From positions 2,914,001-2,978,000 of the forward strand of contig NZ_CP018839.1 in assembly GCF_001922305.1 (NCBI RefSeq): a stretch of 64,000 bases of DNA. The letters are read 5' to 3'. The DNA is from Thauera chlorobenzoica. GTDB taxonomy: Bacteria > Pseudomonadota > Gammaproteobacteria > Burkholderiales > Rhodocyclaceae. This document shows, piece by piece, positions 53,211 to 62,550 of the stretch (position 1 is its first letter; the number at the start of each line of letters is the position of its first letter). The notes beneath the pieces are model-generated. The model did not search any database. It was not told the DNA's origin and was given only the letters and a program-made list of their open reading frames with translations. The translations under genes were made by a program, and so were the position numbers.

Positions 53211-54080
53211 ATGCCGGTCGAGCACTACGAGAACTTCCCCGTCGCCTCCCTGTTGCTGCCGGCCCGCTTGCGCGAGCCGGTGGAGGCGATCTATGCCTTC
53301 GCGCGCAGCGCCGACGACATCGCCGACGAAGGCGACGCGCCCGGCGTGGCGCGCCTGGCGCGGCTGCACGACTACCGCCTCGCGCTCGAAGCCTGCGCTC
53401 ACGGCATCGCGGTGAAGGACGCCGCGCTGGCGCCGATGTTCGAGCGCCTGGGGCGCGCGATCCGCGCTCACAAGCTGCCGCTGCAGCACTTTCGCCACCT
53501 TCTCGACGCCTTTTCCCAGGATGTCGGCAAAACCCGCTACCGCGACTTCGACGAGCTGCTCGACTACTGCCGGCGCTCGGCCAACCCGGTCGGCCGCCTG
53601 ATGCTGTGCCTGTACGGCGAAGCCACGCCGGACAAGCTGCGCCACTCGGATGCGATCTGCACCAGCCTGCAGCTGATCAACTTCTGCCAGGACGTCGCCA
53701 TCGACCTCGCCAAAGGCCGGATCTACCTGCCGCAGGACGACATGGCGCGCTTCGGGGTCGACGAAGCCCGCCTCGCGGAGCTGGCGCATGACGCCCGCCG
53801 GGCGCCCGCCGCCCGATCGCGCGCGGACAGGGACTGGCGGGCGCTGATGGCCTTCGAAGTGCACCGCGCACGCACGATGATGCTCGACGGCGCCGCGCTC
53901 GCGGGCGGACTGCCCGGGCGCATCGGCTGGGAGCTGCGCCTGGTGGTGGTGGGCGGGCTGCGCATCCTCGAACGCATCGAGGCGGTTGATTACGACGTTT
54001 TCCGGCGGCGCCCGAAGCTGGGGGCCGGCGACTGGCCGCGGCTGGGCTGGCGTGCCCTCCATTACGGACGACTCACATGA
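53211..54080 (+). CDS. hpnC: Squalene synthase-like HpnC
   Basis: A 289-residue trans-isoprenyl diphosphate synthase-fold protein with Asp-rich motifs RSADDIADEGD (about residue 35) and FCQDVAIDLAKGR (about 158). It is the first of hpnC-hpnD-hpnE, which turn farnesyl diphosphate into squalene by the HpnCDE route: HpnC releases hydroxysqualene from presqualene diphosphate. ATGA overlap with hpnD. Squalene-hopene cyclase is not in the window. Confidence 0.92.
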   Translation: MPVEHYENFPVASLLLPARLREPVEAIYAFARSADDIADEGDAPGVARLARLHDYRLALEACAHGIAVKDAALAPMFERLGRAIRAHKLPLQHFRHLLDAFSQDVGKTRYRDFDELLDYCRRSANPVGRLMLCLYGEATPDKLRHSDAICTSLQLINFCQDVAIDLAKGRIYLPQDDMARFGVDEARLAELAHDARRAPAARSRADRDWRALMAFEVHRARTMMLDGAALAGGLPGRIGWELRLVVVGGLRILERIEAVDYDVFRRRPKLGAGDWPRLGWRALHYGRLT

Positions 54081-54910
54081 ACCCGCACGACTACTGCCAG
54101 GACAAGGCCGCCCAGAGCGGCTCCAGCTTCTACTACAGCTTCATGTTCCTGCCCGCCGAGCGGCGCCGGGCGATCACCGCCCTGTACGCCTTCTGCCGCG
54201 AGGTCGACGACGTCGTCGACGAATGCCACGACCCCGCACTCGCGCAGAGCACGCTCGAGTGGTGGCGGCAGGAAGTCGACCGCATCTACGCCGGCACCCC
54301 CACCCATCCGGTCGGCCAGGCACTGCAGGACGTGCTCGGCCGCTTCCAGCTGCCGCGCGAGCAGCTGCTCGAGATCATCGACGGCATGGCGATGGACCTG
54401 ACGCAGACGCGCTATGCCGACTTCAAGGCCCTGCAGCTCTACTGCTACCGGGTGGCGAGCGTGGTCGGCCTGCTCGCGGCGGAAATCTTCGGCTACCAGG
54501 ACCGCCGGACGCTGAAGTACGCCCACGATCTCGGCATGGCCTTCCAGCTCACCAACATCATCCGCGACGTCGGCGAGGACGCCCGCCGCGGCCGCATCTA
54601 CCTGCCGGTCGAGGATCTGCAGCGCTTCGGTGTGCCGGCGAAGGATCTGCTCGAGGCCCGCCACTCGGACGCCTTCCGTGAGCTGATGGCATTCCAGGCC
54701 GGGCGCGCCGAGCATTTCTACGATCAGGCCTTCGCCCAGCTGCCCAAAATCGACCGCAAGGCCCAGCGCCCCGGGCTGGTGATGGCGGCGATCTACCGCA
54801 CCCTGCTGCGCGAGATCGCCGCCGACGGCTTCCAGGTCCTCGATCGCCGCACTTCGCTGACGCCGCTACGCAAGGTGTGGCTGGCCGGCACCACCTGGTT
54901 CAAGGGCTGA
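54077..54910 (+). CDS. hpnD: Presqualene diphosphate synthase HpnD
   Basis: A 277-residue paralogue of HpnC with FCREVDDVVDECHD and NIIRDVGEDARRGRIYLP, and the FYYSFMFLP entry motif. It condenses two farnesyl diphosphates to presqualene diphosphate. It overlaps hpnC by four bases and lies 5 bp before hpnE. Confidence 0.93.
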   Translation: MNPHDYCQDKAAQSGSSFYYSFMFLPAERRRAITALYAFCREVDDVVDECHDPALAQSTLEWWRQEVDRIYAGTPTHPVGQALQDVLGRFQLPREQLLEIIDGMAMDLTQTRYADFKALQLYCYRVASVVGLLAAEIFGYQDRRTLKYAHDLGMAFQLTNIIRDVGEDARRGRIYLPVEDLQRFGVPAKDLLEARHSDAFRELMAFQAGRAEHFYDQAFAQLPKIDRKAQRPGLVMAAIYRTLLREIAADGFQVLDRRTSLTPLRKVWLAGTTWFKG

Positions 54911-54915
54911 GGCCG

Positions 54916-56238
54916 ATGCCCGCGGTCGCCGTCATCGGCGCCGGCTACGCCGGGCTGGCGTGCGCGGTGGAACTGGCGCGCGCCGGCGTGCAGGTGACGG
55001 TGTTCGAGCGCTCGCACACCCTCGGCGGGCGCGCGCGCGTGGTGCACAAGGACCACCACTGGCGGGTCGACAACGGCCAGCACATCCTGCTCGGCGCCTA
55101 CTCCGAGCTCACCCGCCTGCTGCGCCTGTGCGGGGTGTCGCCGAAGCAGCTCGCCCACCTGCCGCTGACCCTGCACGTGCCCGGCCGCCTGCGCCTGCAG
55201 GCGGCGGCGCTGCCTGCCCCGCTGCACCTGGCGGTCGGCCTGCTGCGGGCGAAAGGGCTGAGCTGGGCCGACCGGCTGGCGATGCTGCGCCTGATGCACT
55301 GGCTCAAGCGCCACGCCTTTCGCGTGCCGCCGGGCATGACCGTCGCCGGCCTGCTGCGCGAAACCCGGCAGACACCGCTGCTCGATACCCTGGTGTGGGA
55401 GCCCTTGTGCGTGGCGGCGCTGAACACGCCGGTCGCCGAAGCCGACGCCCAGGTCTTCGCCAACGTGCTGCGCGACAGTCTCGCCGCCGGCGCGGCGGCA
55501 AGCGAGCTGCTGCTTCCGCGCACCGATCTGTCCGAGTTGTTTCCGGTGCCGGCGGCGCGTTACCTCGCCACCCGGCGCGGCCGGCTGCGCACCGGCAACG
55601 CGATCGAGGCGATCCGCCCGGTCGAAGGCGGATTCCGCCTCGACGGCGACCCCGGCGGCCAGCCCTGGCCCCAGGTCGTGCTCGCCACCGCGCCCTACCA
55701 CGCCGGCGCCCTGCTCGCCTCCACCGGCGCCTGCGACCGCCTCGCCGCACAGATCGACGCCCTCCCGCACGAGCCGATCGTCACCGTCTATCTCGCCCTG
55801 GGCAAGGGACAGCGCCTGCCCGAACCGATGATCGGCCTGGTCGGCGGCACCGCCGCCGAACCGGCGCAATGGGCCTTCGACCGCGGCCAGCTCGGCGGCC
55901 CCGAAGGGCTCATCGCCTGCGTCATCAGCGCCCACGGCGCGCACGAGGCGCTGCCCCGCGACGAACTGATCCTCGCCGCCCATGCCCAGCTCGAGCGCCA
56001 GCTCGGCCGCCGCCTGCCGGCGCCCGAATGGTCGCAGCTCATCATCGAAAAGCGCGCCACCCTCGCCTGCCGCCCGGGCATCATCCGCCCCGCCATCCGC
56101 ACTCCGCTGCCCGGGCTGTGGCTGGCCGGCGACTACATCGACTCGGACTACCCGGCAACACTGGAGTCGGCGGTGCGCTCGGGCGTGGCCTGCGCCGCCG
56201 CCATCCTCGCAAGAATCCGCAACGGCAGCGGAGGGTGA
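54916..56238 (+). CDS. hpnE: Hydroxysqualene dehydroxylase HpnE
   Basis: A 440-residue FAD amine-oxidase-fold protein: IGAGYAGLACAVELARAG (FAD loop), RVDNGQHILLGAY, and the C-terminal LWLAGDYIDSDYPATLESAVRSG (FAD contact). It reduces hydroxysqualene to squalene, the last step of the HpnCDE route. The start at 54916 follows the hpnD stop by five bases; a longer frame from 54877 lies inside hpnD. Confidence 0.92.
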   Translation: MPAVAVIGAGYAGLACAVELARAGVQVTVFERSHTLGGRARVVHKDHHWRVDNGQHILLGAYSELTRLLRLCGVSPKQLAHLPLTLHVPGRLRLQAAALPAPLHLAVGLLRAKGLSWADRLAMLRLMHWLKRHAFRVPPGMTVAGLLRETRQTPLLDTLVWEPLCVAALNTPVAEADAQVFANVLRDSLAAGAAASELLLPRTDLSELFPVPAARYLATRRGRLRTGNAIEAIRPVEGGFRLDGDPGGQPWPQVVLATAPYHAGALLASTGACDRLAAQIDALPHEPIVTVYLALGKGQRLPEPMIGLVGGTAAEPAQWAFDRGQLGGPEGLIACVISAHGAHEALPRDELILAAHAQLERQLGRRLPAPEWSQLIIEKRATLACRPGIIRPAIRTPLPGLWLAGDYIDSDYPATLESAVRSGVACAAAILARIRNGSGG

Positions 56239-56364
56239 TCACCGGATTCGGTATTGCGATGGCCAAACCCGGTCAGGGGGAAGCGCCACTTTAACGCCGG
56301 CCCACCCTTCTGCCCGGGCGCGAAGTTGCCTGCGCTCCGGACGGGTCATCGCCAGGCAGAGAGG

Positions 56365-56820
56365 CTACCTCTGCATCCAATCCTGCTCGCTGGCAGCGAT
56401 CAACGCGTTCCAGTCGTCGGGTGGATTGCCCCGCCCCAGCATCTTCTCGAAGACCGCATGCGGGTCGGACTTGCTACCCGCCGATCGCAGGGTCTGCTCA
56501 TCGTTCACCCAGGCGTAGACGATCACCTTGGCCTTCGAGTCATAGCGGAAGAACAGACGGAACCGCCGTCCGATCTTCGCGCGCCGCCAGTGCCGATAGG
56601 CAGGACCCAAGGTGTTGCCCTGACGGAACTCGTCGCGCGCCGGATCGCTCGGCACGGCATCGATGATCAACTGGCTCAGCGCGCGGAACAACTTGACGTT
56701 GGCGTTGCCAGCGCCCCCCTGTGGGTCATTCCGCTCCGCTCGCTGCGCCGCCGCGTGCAGTTTGCGCAGCTGCCCGGCCACCCCTTCGTGGAACAGCAGT
56801 GTCCAGCCGTGGCGCTCCAT
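56365..56820 (-). CDS. yhaV: YhaV-type toxin (RelE-like RNase)
   Basis: A 151-residue protein matching YhaV: GWTLLFHEGVAGQLRKL at the N-terminus, DEFRQGNTLGPAYRHWRRAKIG in the centre and RFRLFFRYDSKAKVIVYAWVND towards the active-site side. It is a ribosome-associated RNase, neutralised by PrlF. The start overlaps the antitoxin stop by one base. Confidence 0.92.
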   Translation of the reverse strand: MERHGWTLLFHEGVAGQLRKLHAAAQRAERNDPQGGAGNANVKLFRALSQLIIDAVPSDPARDEFRQGNTLGPAYRHWRRAKIGRRFRLFFRYDSKAKVIVYAWVNDEQTLRSAGSKSDPHAVFEKMLGRGNPPDDWNALIAASEQDWMQR

Positions 56821-57137
56821 CAGAGCGCCACGTCGCCGTCGATCTCTTCATCAAGGTTCACGGCATGGCCGGCATTGGCCAACATCGCGCGGGCGAGATC
56901 GTCCGGCAAGGACTGCAGGTGCCTTCCGGCGCGGATGTCGGCTTCCAACAGCCCAAGGAGCGCACCGATTGCCGGGTCTTCATGCGCGCTCTCGGCGCGC
57001 GTGACGACGACTTCGCCGCCGCGCAGTTCGAATGCCACCTTGCCGCCGGTATCAACCCCCAGCGCCTGCCGGATCGACTTGGGCAGGGTGATCTGTCCCT
57101 TCGACGTGAGCGTGGCGAGTTCGTGGATGCTGGACAT
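56820..57137 (-). CDS. prlF: PrlF-type antitoxin (AbrB/SpoVT fold)
   Basis: A 105-residue protein with the swapped-hairpin DNA-binding domain LATLTSKGQITLPKSIRQALG, followed by an acidic C-terminal region (EEIDGDVAL) that should bind YhaV. The two genes form a standard PrlF-YhaV operon. An AT-richer patch at about 57165-57195 upstream is the likely autoregulated promoter. Confidence 0.92.
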   Translation of the reverse strand: MSSIHELATLTSKGQITLPKSIRQALGVDTGGKVAFELRGGEVVVTRAESAHEDPAIGALLGLLEADIRAGRHLQSLPDDLARAMLANAGHAVNLDEEIDGDVAL

Positions 57138-57380
57138 GACCAGGCTCCTCTTCTCTATGGTGACGCCCTAAAGTAAGGATTATTCCTTACCCTGTCAATC
57201 GGCGAACGTTTGGCCACATCCTGATTCAACGCATCGAGCCTGAAATGATGTGGGTTGGATGGATGTGAGCTTGTCCCCGTTTGATGAACGCCATCAGGGG
57301 CACGGCGGCCCAAGGTCCGCCCGTCGAACCGGTATGCGTATCGGCCTATACTTGCGCCTCCCCACGCCCCTCCGACACCG

Positions 57381-60300
57381 ATGAGAATTCTCACCTACTC
57401 CGGACTCGACACCAGCCGCGTCCGCACCGCCTACGACAAGGTCTGCGCCGCCATCGCCAGGGGTGATTTCCGCGCCGCCCAGGTGAAGAAGCTGCGACAC
57501 GGTTCCGCGCATGGTGCCTACTACCGCGCACGCCTGAACGATGCCGACCGCCTGCTGTTCACCCTGCTGCGCCACGGCGACGAAGTCTGCGCCCTGATGC
57601 TGGAGGTGATCGCCCACCACGCCTATGACAAGTCGCGCTTCCTGCGTGGCGCCGCCATCGACCTCGATCAGCTCGACGAGGGCGAGGACGCGCTCGCCGA
57701 GGCCGAGCTCGCCGCCGTGCGCACGGCACCGCCAATCCGCTACCTGCACCCCGGGCACGGCACCGTCCATCTGCTCGACAAGCCCCTGTCCTTCGACGAC
57801 GCTCAGGAAGCCGTCTATCGCCGCCCGCCACCGCTGATCGTGGTCGGCAGCGCAGGCAGCGGCAAGACCGCACTCACGCTGGAAAAGCTCAAGCATACCG
57901 AAGGCGAGGTGCTCTATGTCACCCACTCCGCCTATCTCGCGCAGAGCGCGCGCGACCTCTACTACGCCCACGGCTTCGAGCATCCGGGGCAGGATGCGGT
58001 GTTCCTGTCGTACCGCGAGTTCGTCGAGTCGATCCACGTCCCGGGCGGGCGCGAGGCCCGCTGGCGCGACTTCGCCGCCTGGTTCGCGCGCATGCGGCAG
58101 GCCTTTCGCGACCTCGATGCCCACCAGGTGTTCGAGGAGATCCGCGGCGTCATCACCGCGGCGGCGAGCGGCGTGCTCGGGCGCGACGAGTACCTCACGC
58201 TCGGCGTGCGCCAGTCGATCTTTCCCGCCGGCGAGCGCGGACGGCTCTACGACCTGTTCGAAAAATACCGTGCCTGGCTCGGCGAGGCCGGCCTCTACGA
58301 TCTGAACCTCGTCGCCCACGCCAGCCGCACGCTGGCCGCGCCGCGCTACGACTTCGTCGTCGTGGACGAGGTCCAGGACCTCACCCCGGCCCAGCTCGCG
58401 CTGGTGCTCGCCACGCTGAAGAAGCCGGGCCATTTCCTGCTGTGCGGTGATTCGAACCAGATCGTCCATCCCAACTTCTTCTCCTGGAGCCAGGTCAAAA
58501 CGCTGTTCTGGCGCGACGCCGAGCGCGCCCGCAGCCAGGAGCTTGCGGTCCTCACCGCCAACTTCCGCAACGGCCGCGAGGCGACGCGGGTCGCCAACAC
58601 CCTGCTCAAGATCAAGCACCGGCGCTTCGGCTCGATCGACCGCGAGAGCAACTTCCTCGTCGACGCGGTCGGCGGTGAGGCTGGCAAGGTCGCGCTGGTG
58701 GCGGACAAGGACGCCGCGGTGCGCGAGCTCGACCGCAGCAGCCGCCAATCGACCCGCTTCGCCGTGCTGGTCATGCGCGACGAGGACAAGGCCGCCGCCC
58801 GCGCCCGCTTCGCCACCCCGCTGCTGTTCTCGATCCACGAGGCCAAGGGCCTCGAGTACGAGAACATCGTGCTCTACCGCTTCGTCTCCGACAACCGGCG
58901 CGAGTTCGACGACATCGCCGCCGGCGTCGACCGTTCCGATCTCGCCGCCGACACCCTCGAGTACCGCCGCGCCCGCGACAAGGACGACAAGTCGCTGGAG
59001 GTCTACAAGTTCTTCGTGAATGCCCTCTACGTGGCACTGACCCGCGCCACCCGCAACCTCTATCTGGTCGAGTCGGATACCGCACACCCCCTGTTCGGCC
59101 TGCTGGCGCTCGCCAGTGGCGCCGCGCCCAAGGTCGATGCGGTCAAGTCGTCGCTGGAAGACTGGCAGAAGGAAGCGCGCAAGCTCGAGCTGCAGGGCAA
59201 GCAGGAGCAGGCCGACGCCATCCGCCGCGACATCCTGCGCCAGACGCCGGTGCCCTGGCCGGTGATGGACGAGGCGCGCCTGCGCGAACTGCTGCAGAAG
59301 ACCTTCGTCGACAAGGCGCCCGGCGGCAAGCACAAGCAGCAGCTCCACGAATATGCCGTGTGTTTTGAAGAGCCCGAGCTCGCGCTGCATCTCGTCAACG
59401 ACGCCCGCTTCGACGCCGCGGCCAAGTACGCGCAGCAGCTCACCACCCTCGGGCGCAAGAGCTGGGTGGGCTATTTTCAGCGCAACTTCAAGGACATCCT
59501 GCGCCAGTGCGACCAGCACGGGGTCGAGCATCGCCTGCCGATGAACCAGACGCCGCTGATGGCGGCCGCCGCCGCCGGCAACGTCGCCCTCGTCGACGCC
59601 CTGCTCGAGCGCGGCGCGAGCCTCTCGGCCGCCGATCACTACGGCTGGAACGCGCTCCATTGGGCGCTGCGCGAGGCCTTCCGCGACCCCGCCTACGCGC
59701 GCGGGCCCTTCGCTGCCGTGTACGAGCGCGTCGCCCCGTCCACCTTCGACGTCAACACCGGCGAGCGCCTGGTGCGCCTCGACCGCCATCACGCCGAATA
59801 CCTGCTCTTCCACACCCTGTGGACGCTGTTCCGCAGCCGCTTCACCACGATGCTGCGCAAGCCGAACAAGGCCGCCTTCGAGACCGCCGACATCCTCGAG
59901 GCCTGGCAGCACCTGCCCGCCGCGGTGCTGCGCCCGGAGCGCAACAAGCGCGCGCATCTGTCCAGCGTGCTGTCGCGCAACGAGGTCGCGCGCGACTACG
60001 CCTACAACCGCAAGCTGTTCCGGCGCATCGCCCAAGGCTGGTACCAGCTCAACCCGCAGCTGCTGGTGCGTCGCGACACACGCGAAGGGGACGGCGAAGC
60101 CTGGCAGCCGGTCTTCGGCGCGCTCAACCTGCCCTTGATCGGCGACTTCGTCCGCATGGACGCCTACCGCCCGCTCCAGGCGCTGGCCCAGGCCGCGGGG
60201 GTCGCTGTGGCGGAGCTGCCCCTGCTCAAGGCCGGACGTATCCTTCAGGCCCGCGAGGCCTTGCAAGCCCAGGAGGAGGCCATGCGCCGGCGCGAGGCCG

Positions 60301-60455
60301 AACGCCAGGCCCCCGCCGCGGCCTCGCAACACACCGCCGCCCGCCCCGTCGCCCCCGCGCCGTGGGGCACGCCCCGGGCCCGGGCGCAGGAGATCGAGCG
60401 CATCCGCGCCGAGATCGCCGCACGCCATGCGCCCAAACCGACAGAGAAGAAATAA
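57381..60455 (+). CDS. RelE-like domain/SF1 helicase/ankyrin-repeat protein
   Basis: A 1024-residue multidomain protein. Residues 1-90 resemble a RelE/ParE-type fold (ADRLLFTLLRHGDEVCALML, HHAYDKSRFL). Then comes a UvrD/Rep-type helicase with Walker A VVGSAGSGKTALTL (about 154-167), Walker B VVDEVQDLTPAQ, motif III-like LLCGDSNQIVHPNF, ANFRNGREATRVAN, and motifs V-VI IHEAKGLEYENIVLYR and NALYVALTRATRNLYL. Two or so ankyrin repeats follow near 715-770 (NQTPLMAAAAAGNVALVDALLERGA), then a helical tail. No known named protein comes to mind. It stands alone beside the YhaV/PrlF pair, a combination suggestive of defence, but this is inference. Confidence 0.8.
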   Translation: MRILTYSGLDTSRVRTAYDKVCAAIARGDFRAAQVKKLRHGSAHGAYYRARLNDADRLLFTLLRHGDEVCALMLEVIAHHAYDKSRFLRGAAIDLDQLDEGEDALAEAELAAVRTAPPIRYLHPGHGTVHLLDKPLSFDDAQEAVYRRPPPLIVVGSAGSGKTALTLEKLKHTEGEVLYVTHSAYLAQSARDLYYAHGFEHPGQDAVFLSYREFVESIHVPGGREARWRDFAAWFARMRQAFRDLDAHQVFEEIRGVITAAASGVLGRDEYLTLGVRQSIFPAGERGRLYDLFEKYRAWLGEAGLYDLNLVAHASRTLAAPRYDFVVVDEVQDLTPAQLALVLATLKKPGHFLLCGDSNQIVHPNFFSWSQVKTLFWRDAERARSQELAVLTANFRNGREATRVANTLLKIKHRRFGSIDRESNFLVDAVGGEAGKVALVADKDAAVRELDRSSRQSTRFAVLVMRDEDKAAARARFATPLLFSIHEAKGLEYENIVLYRFVSDNRREFDDIAAGVDRSDLAADTLEYRRARDKDDKSLEVYKFFVNALYVALTRATRNLYLVESDTAHPLFGLLALASGAAPKVDAVKSSLEDWQKEARKLELQGKQEQADAIRRDILRQTPVPWPVMDEARLRELLQKTFVDKAPGGKHKQQLHEYAVCFEEPELALHLVNDARFDAAAKYAQQLTTLGRKSWVGYFQRNFKDILRQCDQHGVEHRLPMNQTPLMAAAAAGNVALVDALLERGASLSAADHYGWNALHWALREAFRDPAYARGPFAAVYERVAPSTFDVNTGERLVRLDRHHAEYLLFHTLWTLFRSRFTTMLRKPNKAAFETADILEAWQHLPAAVLRPERNKRAHLSSVLSRNEVARDYAYNRKLFRRIAQGWYQLNPQLLVRRDTREGDGEAWQPVFGALNLPLIGDFVRMDAYRPLQALAQAAGVAVAELPLLKAGRILQAREALQAQEEAMRRREAERQAPAAASQHTAARPVAPAPWGTPRARAQEIERIRAEIAARHAPKPTEKK

Positions 60456-60458
60456 CCG

Positions 60459-61634
60459 TCATCCCGGGTCGACGCCCACCACGACCGGCCGCGCCGGGGC
60501 GGGCGGGGCCAGGTGGTGGAGGATCGGGACGAGCATCGCCGCCCCCAGGCGTTTGCTGCGCGCGCCGTCCCAGCCGACCTCGCCGTCGGGCAGCAGCGCG
60601 TTGTCCTTGAACGGCATTTCCAGCGTCAGCGACACGCAGCCGAAGCGGTGTGCGACCCACTTGCTCGCCAGGCTCAGCAGTTCATCGCCGAAGCGTCCCG
60701 GCCGGTAGCCTTCGAGGGTCTGGAAGTCGGGACTCGCGGCGGCGAAGGCTTCGACGAAGCGGGCCTGGGCGGCCGCCATCGCGGCGGAAAAACCGGGGAC
60801 TTCCTCCGCGGTGGAAAAGAATACGTAGGGCAGCGCCTCATCGCCGTGGATGTCGAGGAACAACACGCAGCCGGTGCGCTCCATTTCCGCGCGCACGGCG
60901 AACACTTCCGGGCTGGCGGCGGGGTCGGGCGCACGCCATTCGCGGTTCAGGTTGCGCCCCGCGGCGTTGGTGCGCAGGTTGCCGCGCACCGCGCCGTCCG
61001 GGTTCATGTTGGGCACGATGTAGAGCACGGCCTGCTCCCGCACCCGCCGCGCTACCGGGTCGGCGCGCTCGAGCAGACGCTCGAGCAGGCCCTCGGCGAA
61101 CCATTCGGCCATCGTCTCGCCCGGATGCTGGCGGGCGATGATCCACACCGGCACGCGCCCGGGGGCGGGGCGGCCGACCACGACGACGTCGAGGTCGCGC
61201 CCGTCCACCGTATTCCCCAGGTTGCGCACGCAGGCATGGGGCGAGTGCTCGACCCGGCCGAGGAGCTCGAGATGGCGCTCATGCGAGTAGGGTTCGAAGT
61301 AGGCGTAGTAGATGCTGTCGCGTTCGGGCGTGTGCTCGACGATCAGCGTGCCGTCCTCGTAGCGGGTGGTGGGGATGCGGAACCAGTGGCGGCGGTCGTA
61401 GGAGGCCACGCAGCGATAGCCCGGCCAGCCGTCCGGGTAGGCGGCGTCGGCGGCGTTGTCGAACACCATGCGCAGCGGCGTGCCGGCGGCACCGGAGAGG
61501 CGGAAATGGAACCACTGGCGGAAATCGGCGGCATTGTCCTGGCGCAGGCGCAGGTGGATGTCCTGTGGATCGTCGAGGCGGACGACCTCGATCGCACCGG
61601 AATCGAAGCATGAGCTGATCTTCATCGGCCTCAT
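60459..61634 (-). CDS. M14-family zinc carboxypeptidase (cytosolic CPase-like)
   Basis: A 391-residue protein with an N-terminal beta domain (about 1-130, as in cytosolic carboxypeptidases) and an M14 catalytic domain: zinc ligands in [13 protein letters not shown] (His, Glu) and LFLDIHGDE (His), substrate-binding [21 protein letters not shown], and the catalytic-Glu segment [11 protein letters not shown]. There is no signal peptide, so it acts in the cytoplasm. Its start overlaps the yaaA stop on the same strand. Confidence 0.88.
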   Translation of the reverse strand: MRPMKISSCFDSGAIEVVRLDDPQDIHLRLRQDNAADFRQWFHFRLSGAAGTPLRMVFDNAADAAYPDGWPGYRCVASYDRRHWFRIPTTRYEDGTLIVEHTPERDSIYYAYFEPYSHERHLELLGRVEHSPHACVRNLGNTVDGRDLDVVVVGRPAPGRVPVWIIARQHPGETMAEWFAEGLLERLLERADPVARRVREQAVLYIVPNMNPDGAVRGNLRTNAAGRNLNREWRAPDPAASPEVFAVRAEMERTGCVLFLDIHGDEALPYVFFSTAEEVPGFSAAMAAAQARFVEAFAAASPDFQTLEGYRPGRFGDELLSLASKWVAHRFGCVSLTLEMPFKDNALLPDGEVGWDGARSKRLGAAMLVPILHHLAPPAPARPVVVGVDPG

Positions 61635-62416
61635 TCCTCGCGGCGGCGGAACACCAGGGTGTCGGCGTCCGACGCCGCGGCGGCGAAAGCGTAGCCTTCG
61701 CTGGCGAAGCCTTTCAGCGCCTCGACCTCGTCGATGCGCTGGCGGATCACGAAGCGGCTCATCAGGCCGCGCGCGCGCTTGGCGTAGAAGCTGATGATCT
61801 TGTAGCGCCCGCCCTTCCAGTCCTCGAACACCGGGGTCACGATCCGGCCGGCGAGTTTCTTGCGCTGCACCGACTTGAAGTATTCGTCGGAGGCGAGATT
61901 GAGCAGGACGCGCTCGCGCCCGGCCGCTTCCTCGCCGGCGAGCAGGCGGTCGAGCGCGGCGGTGATGCGCTCGCCCCAGAACGCGTACAGGTTGCGGCCG
62001 CGGGCGGTGGCAAGCTTCGTCCCCATTTCCAGACGGTAGGCCTGCATCAGGTCGAGCGGGCGGAGCACGCCATACAGCCCGGAGAGGATGCGCAGATGGT
62101 CCTGTGCCCAGGCCAGGTCCGCCTCCGACAGGCTGGCGGCATCGAGGCCTTCATAGACATCGCCGTTGAAGGCGAGCACCGCCTGCTTGGCGTTGTCCGG
62201 GGTGAAGGGGCGCGACCAGCTCGCATAGCGGGCGACGTTGAGGCTGGCGAGCGCATCGGAGAGCGACATCAGCTCGGCGACCTGGGCCGGCGAGCGCTCG
62301 CGCAGCACCTCGATCAGTTCGGCGGCATCATCGAGGAAATCGGGCTGGGTAAAGCACGCCGTCGTCGGCGGGGTCTGGTAGTCGAGTGCCTTGGCGGGAG
62401 AGAGGACGAGGATCAT
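61631..62416 (-). CDS. yaaA: Peroxide stress protein YaaA
   Basis: A 261-residue DUF328/YaaA protein: [13 protein letters not shown] at the start, [46 protein letters not shown], and [10 protein letters not shown] near the end. YaaA lowers free iron and DNA damage during hydrogen peroxide stress. Its stop overlaps the carboxypeptidase start (ATGA), and it lies 135 bp beyond the GNAT-like gene on the same strand. Confidence 0.94.
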   Translation of the reverse strand: MILVLSPAKALDYQTPPTTACFTQPDFLDDAAELIEVLRERSPAQVAELMSLSDALASLNVARYASWSRPFTPDNAKQAVLAFNGDVYEGLDAASLSEADLAWAQDHLRILSGLYGVLRPLDLMQAYRLEMGTKLATARGRNLYAFWGERITAALDRLLAGEEAAGRERVLLNLASDEYFKSVQRKKLAGRIVTPVFEDWKGGRYKIISFYAKRARGLMSRFVIRQRIDEVEALKGFASEGYAFAAAASDADTLVFRRREE

Positions 62417-62550
62417 GGGTTCCGTGGCGAAGGGAAAGGCAGCGAGAAAGGGCAGTGGATACGGGCGGCGGCAATGTGGAAGACGGCAATGCGGACGACG
62501 GTAATGTTAACGCGAATCGCGCACGGCCCCCTGCGCGCACGCCCCGGCGC

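Noticed and set aside
57294..60428. 1044-codon open frame on the minus strand
   Set aside because: Exact shadow of the helicase gene; the plus-strand protein has clear helicase motifs, the minus-strand one is low-complexity.
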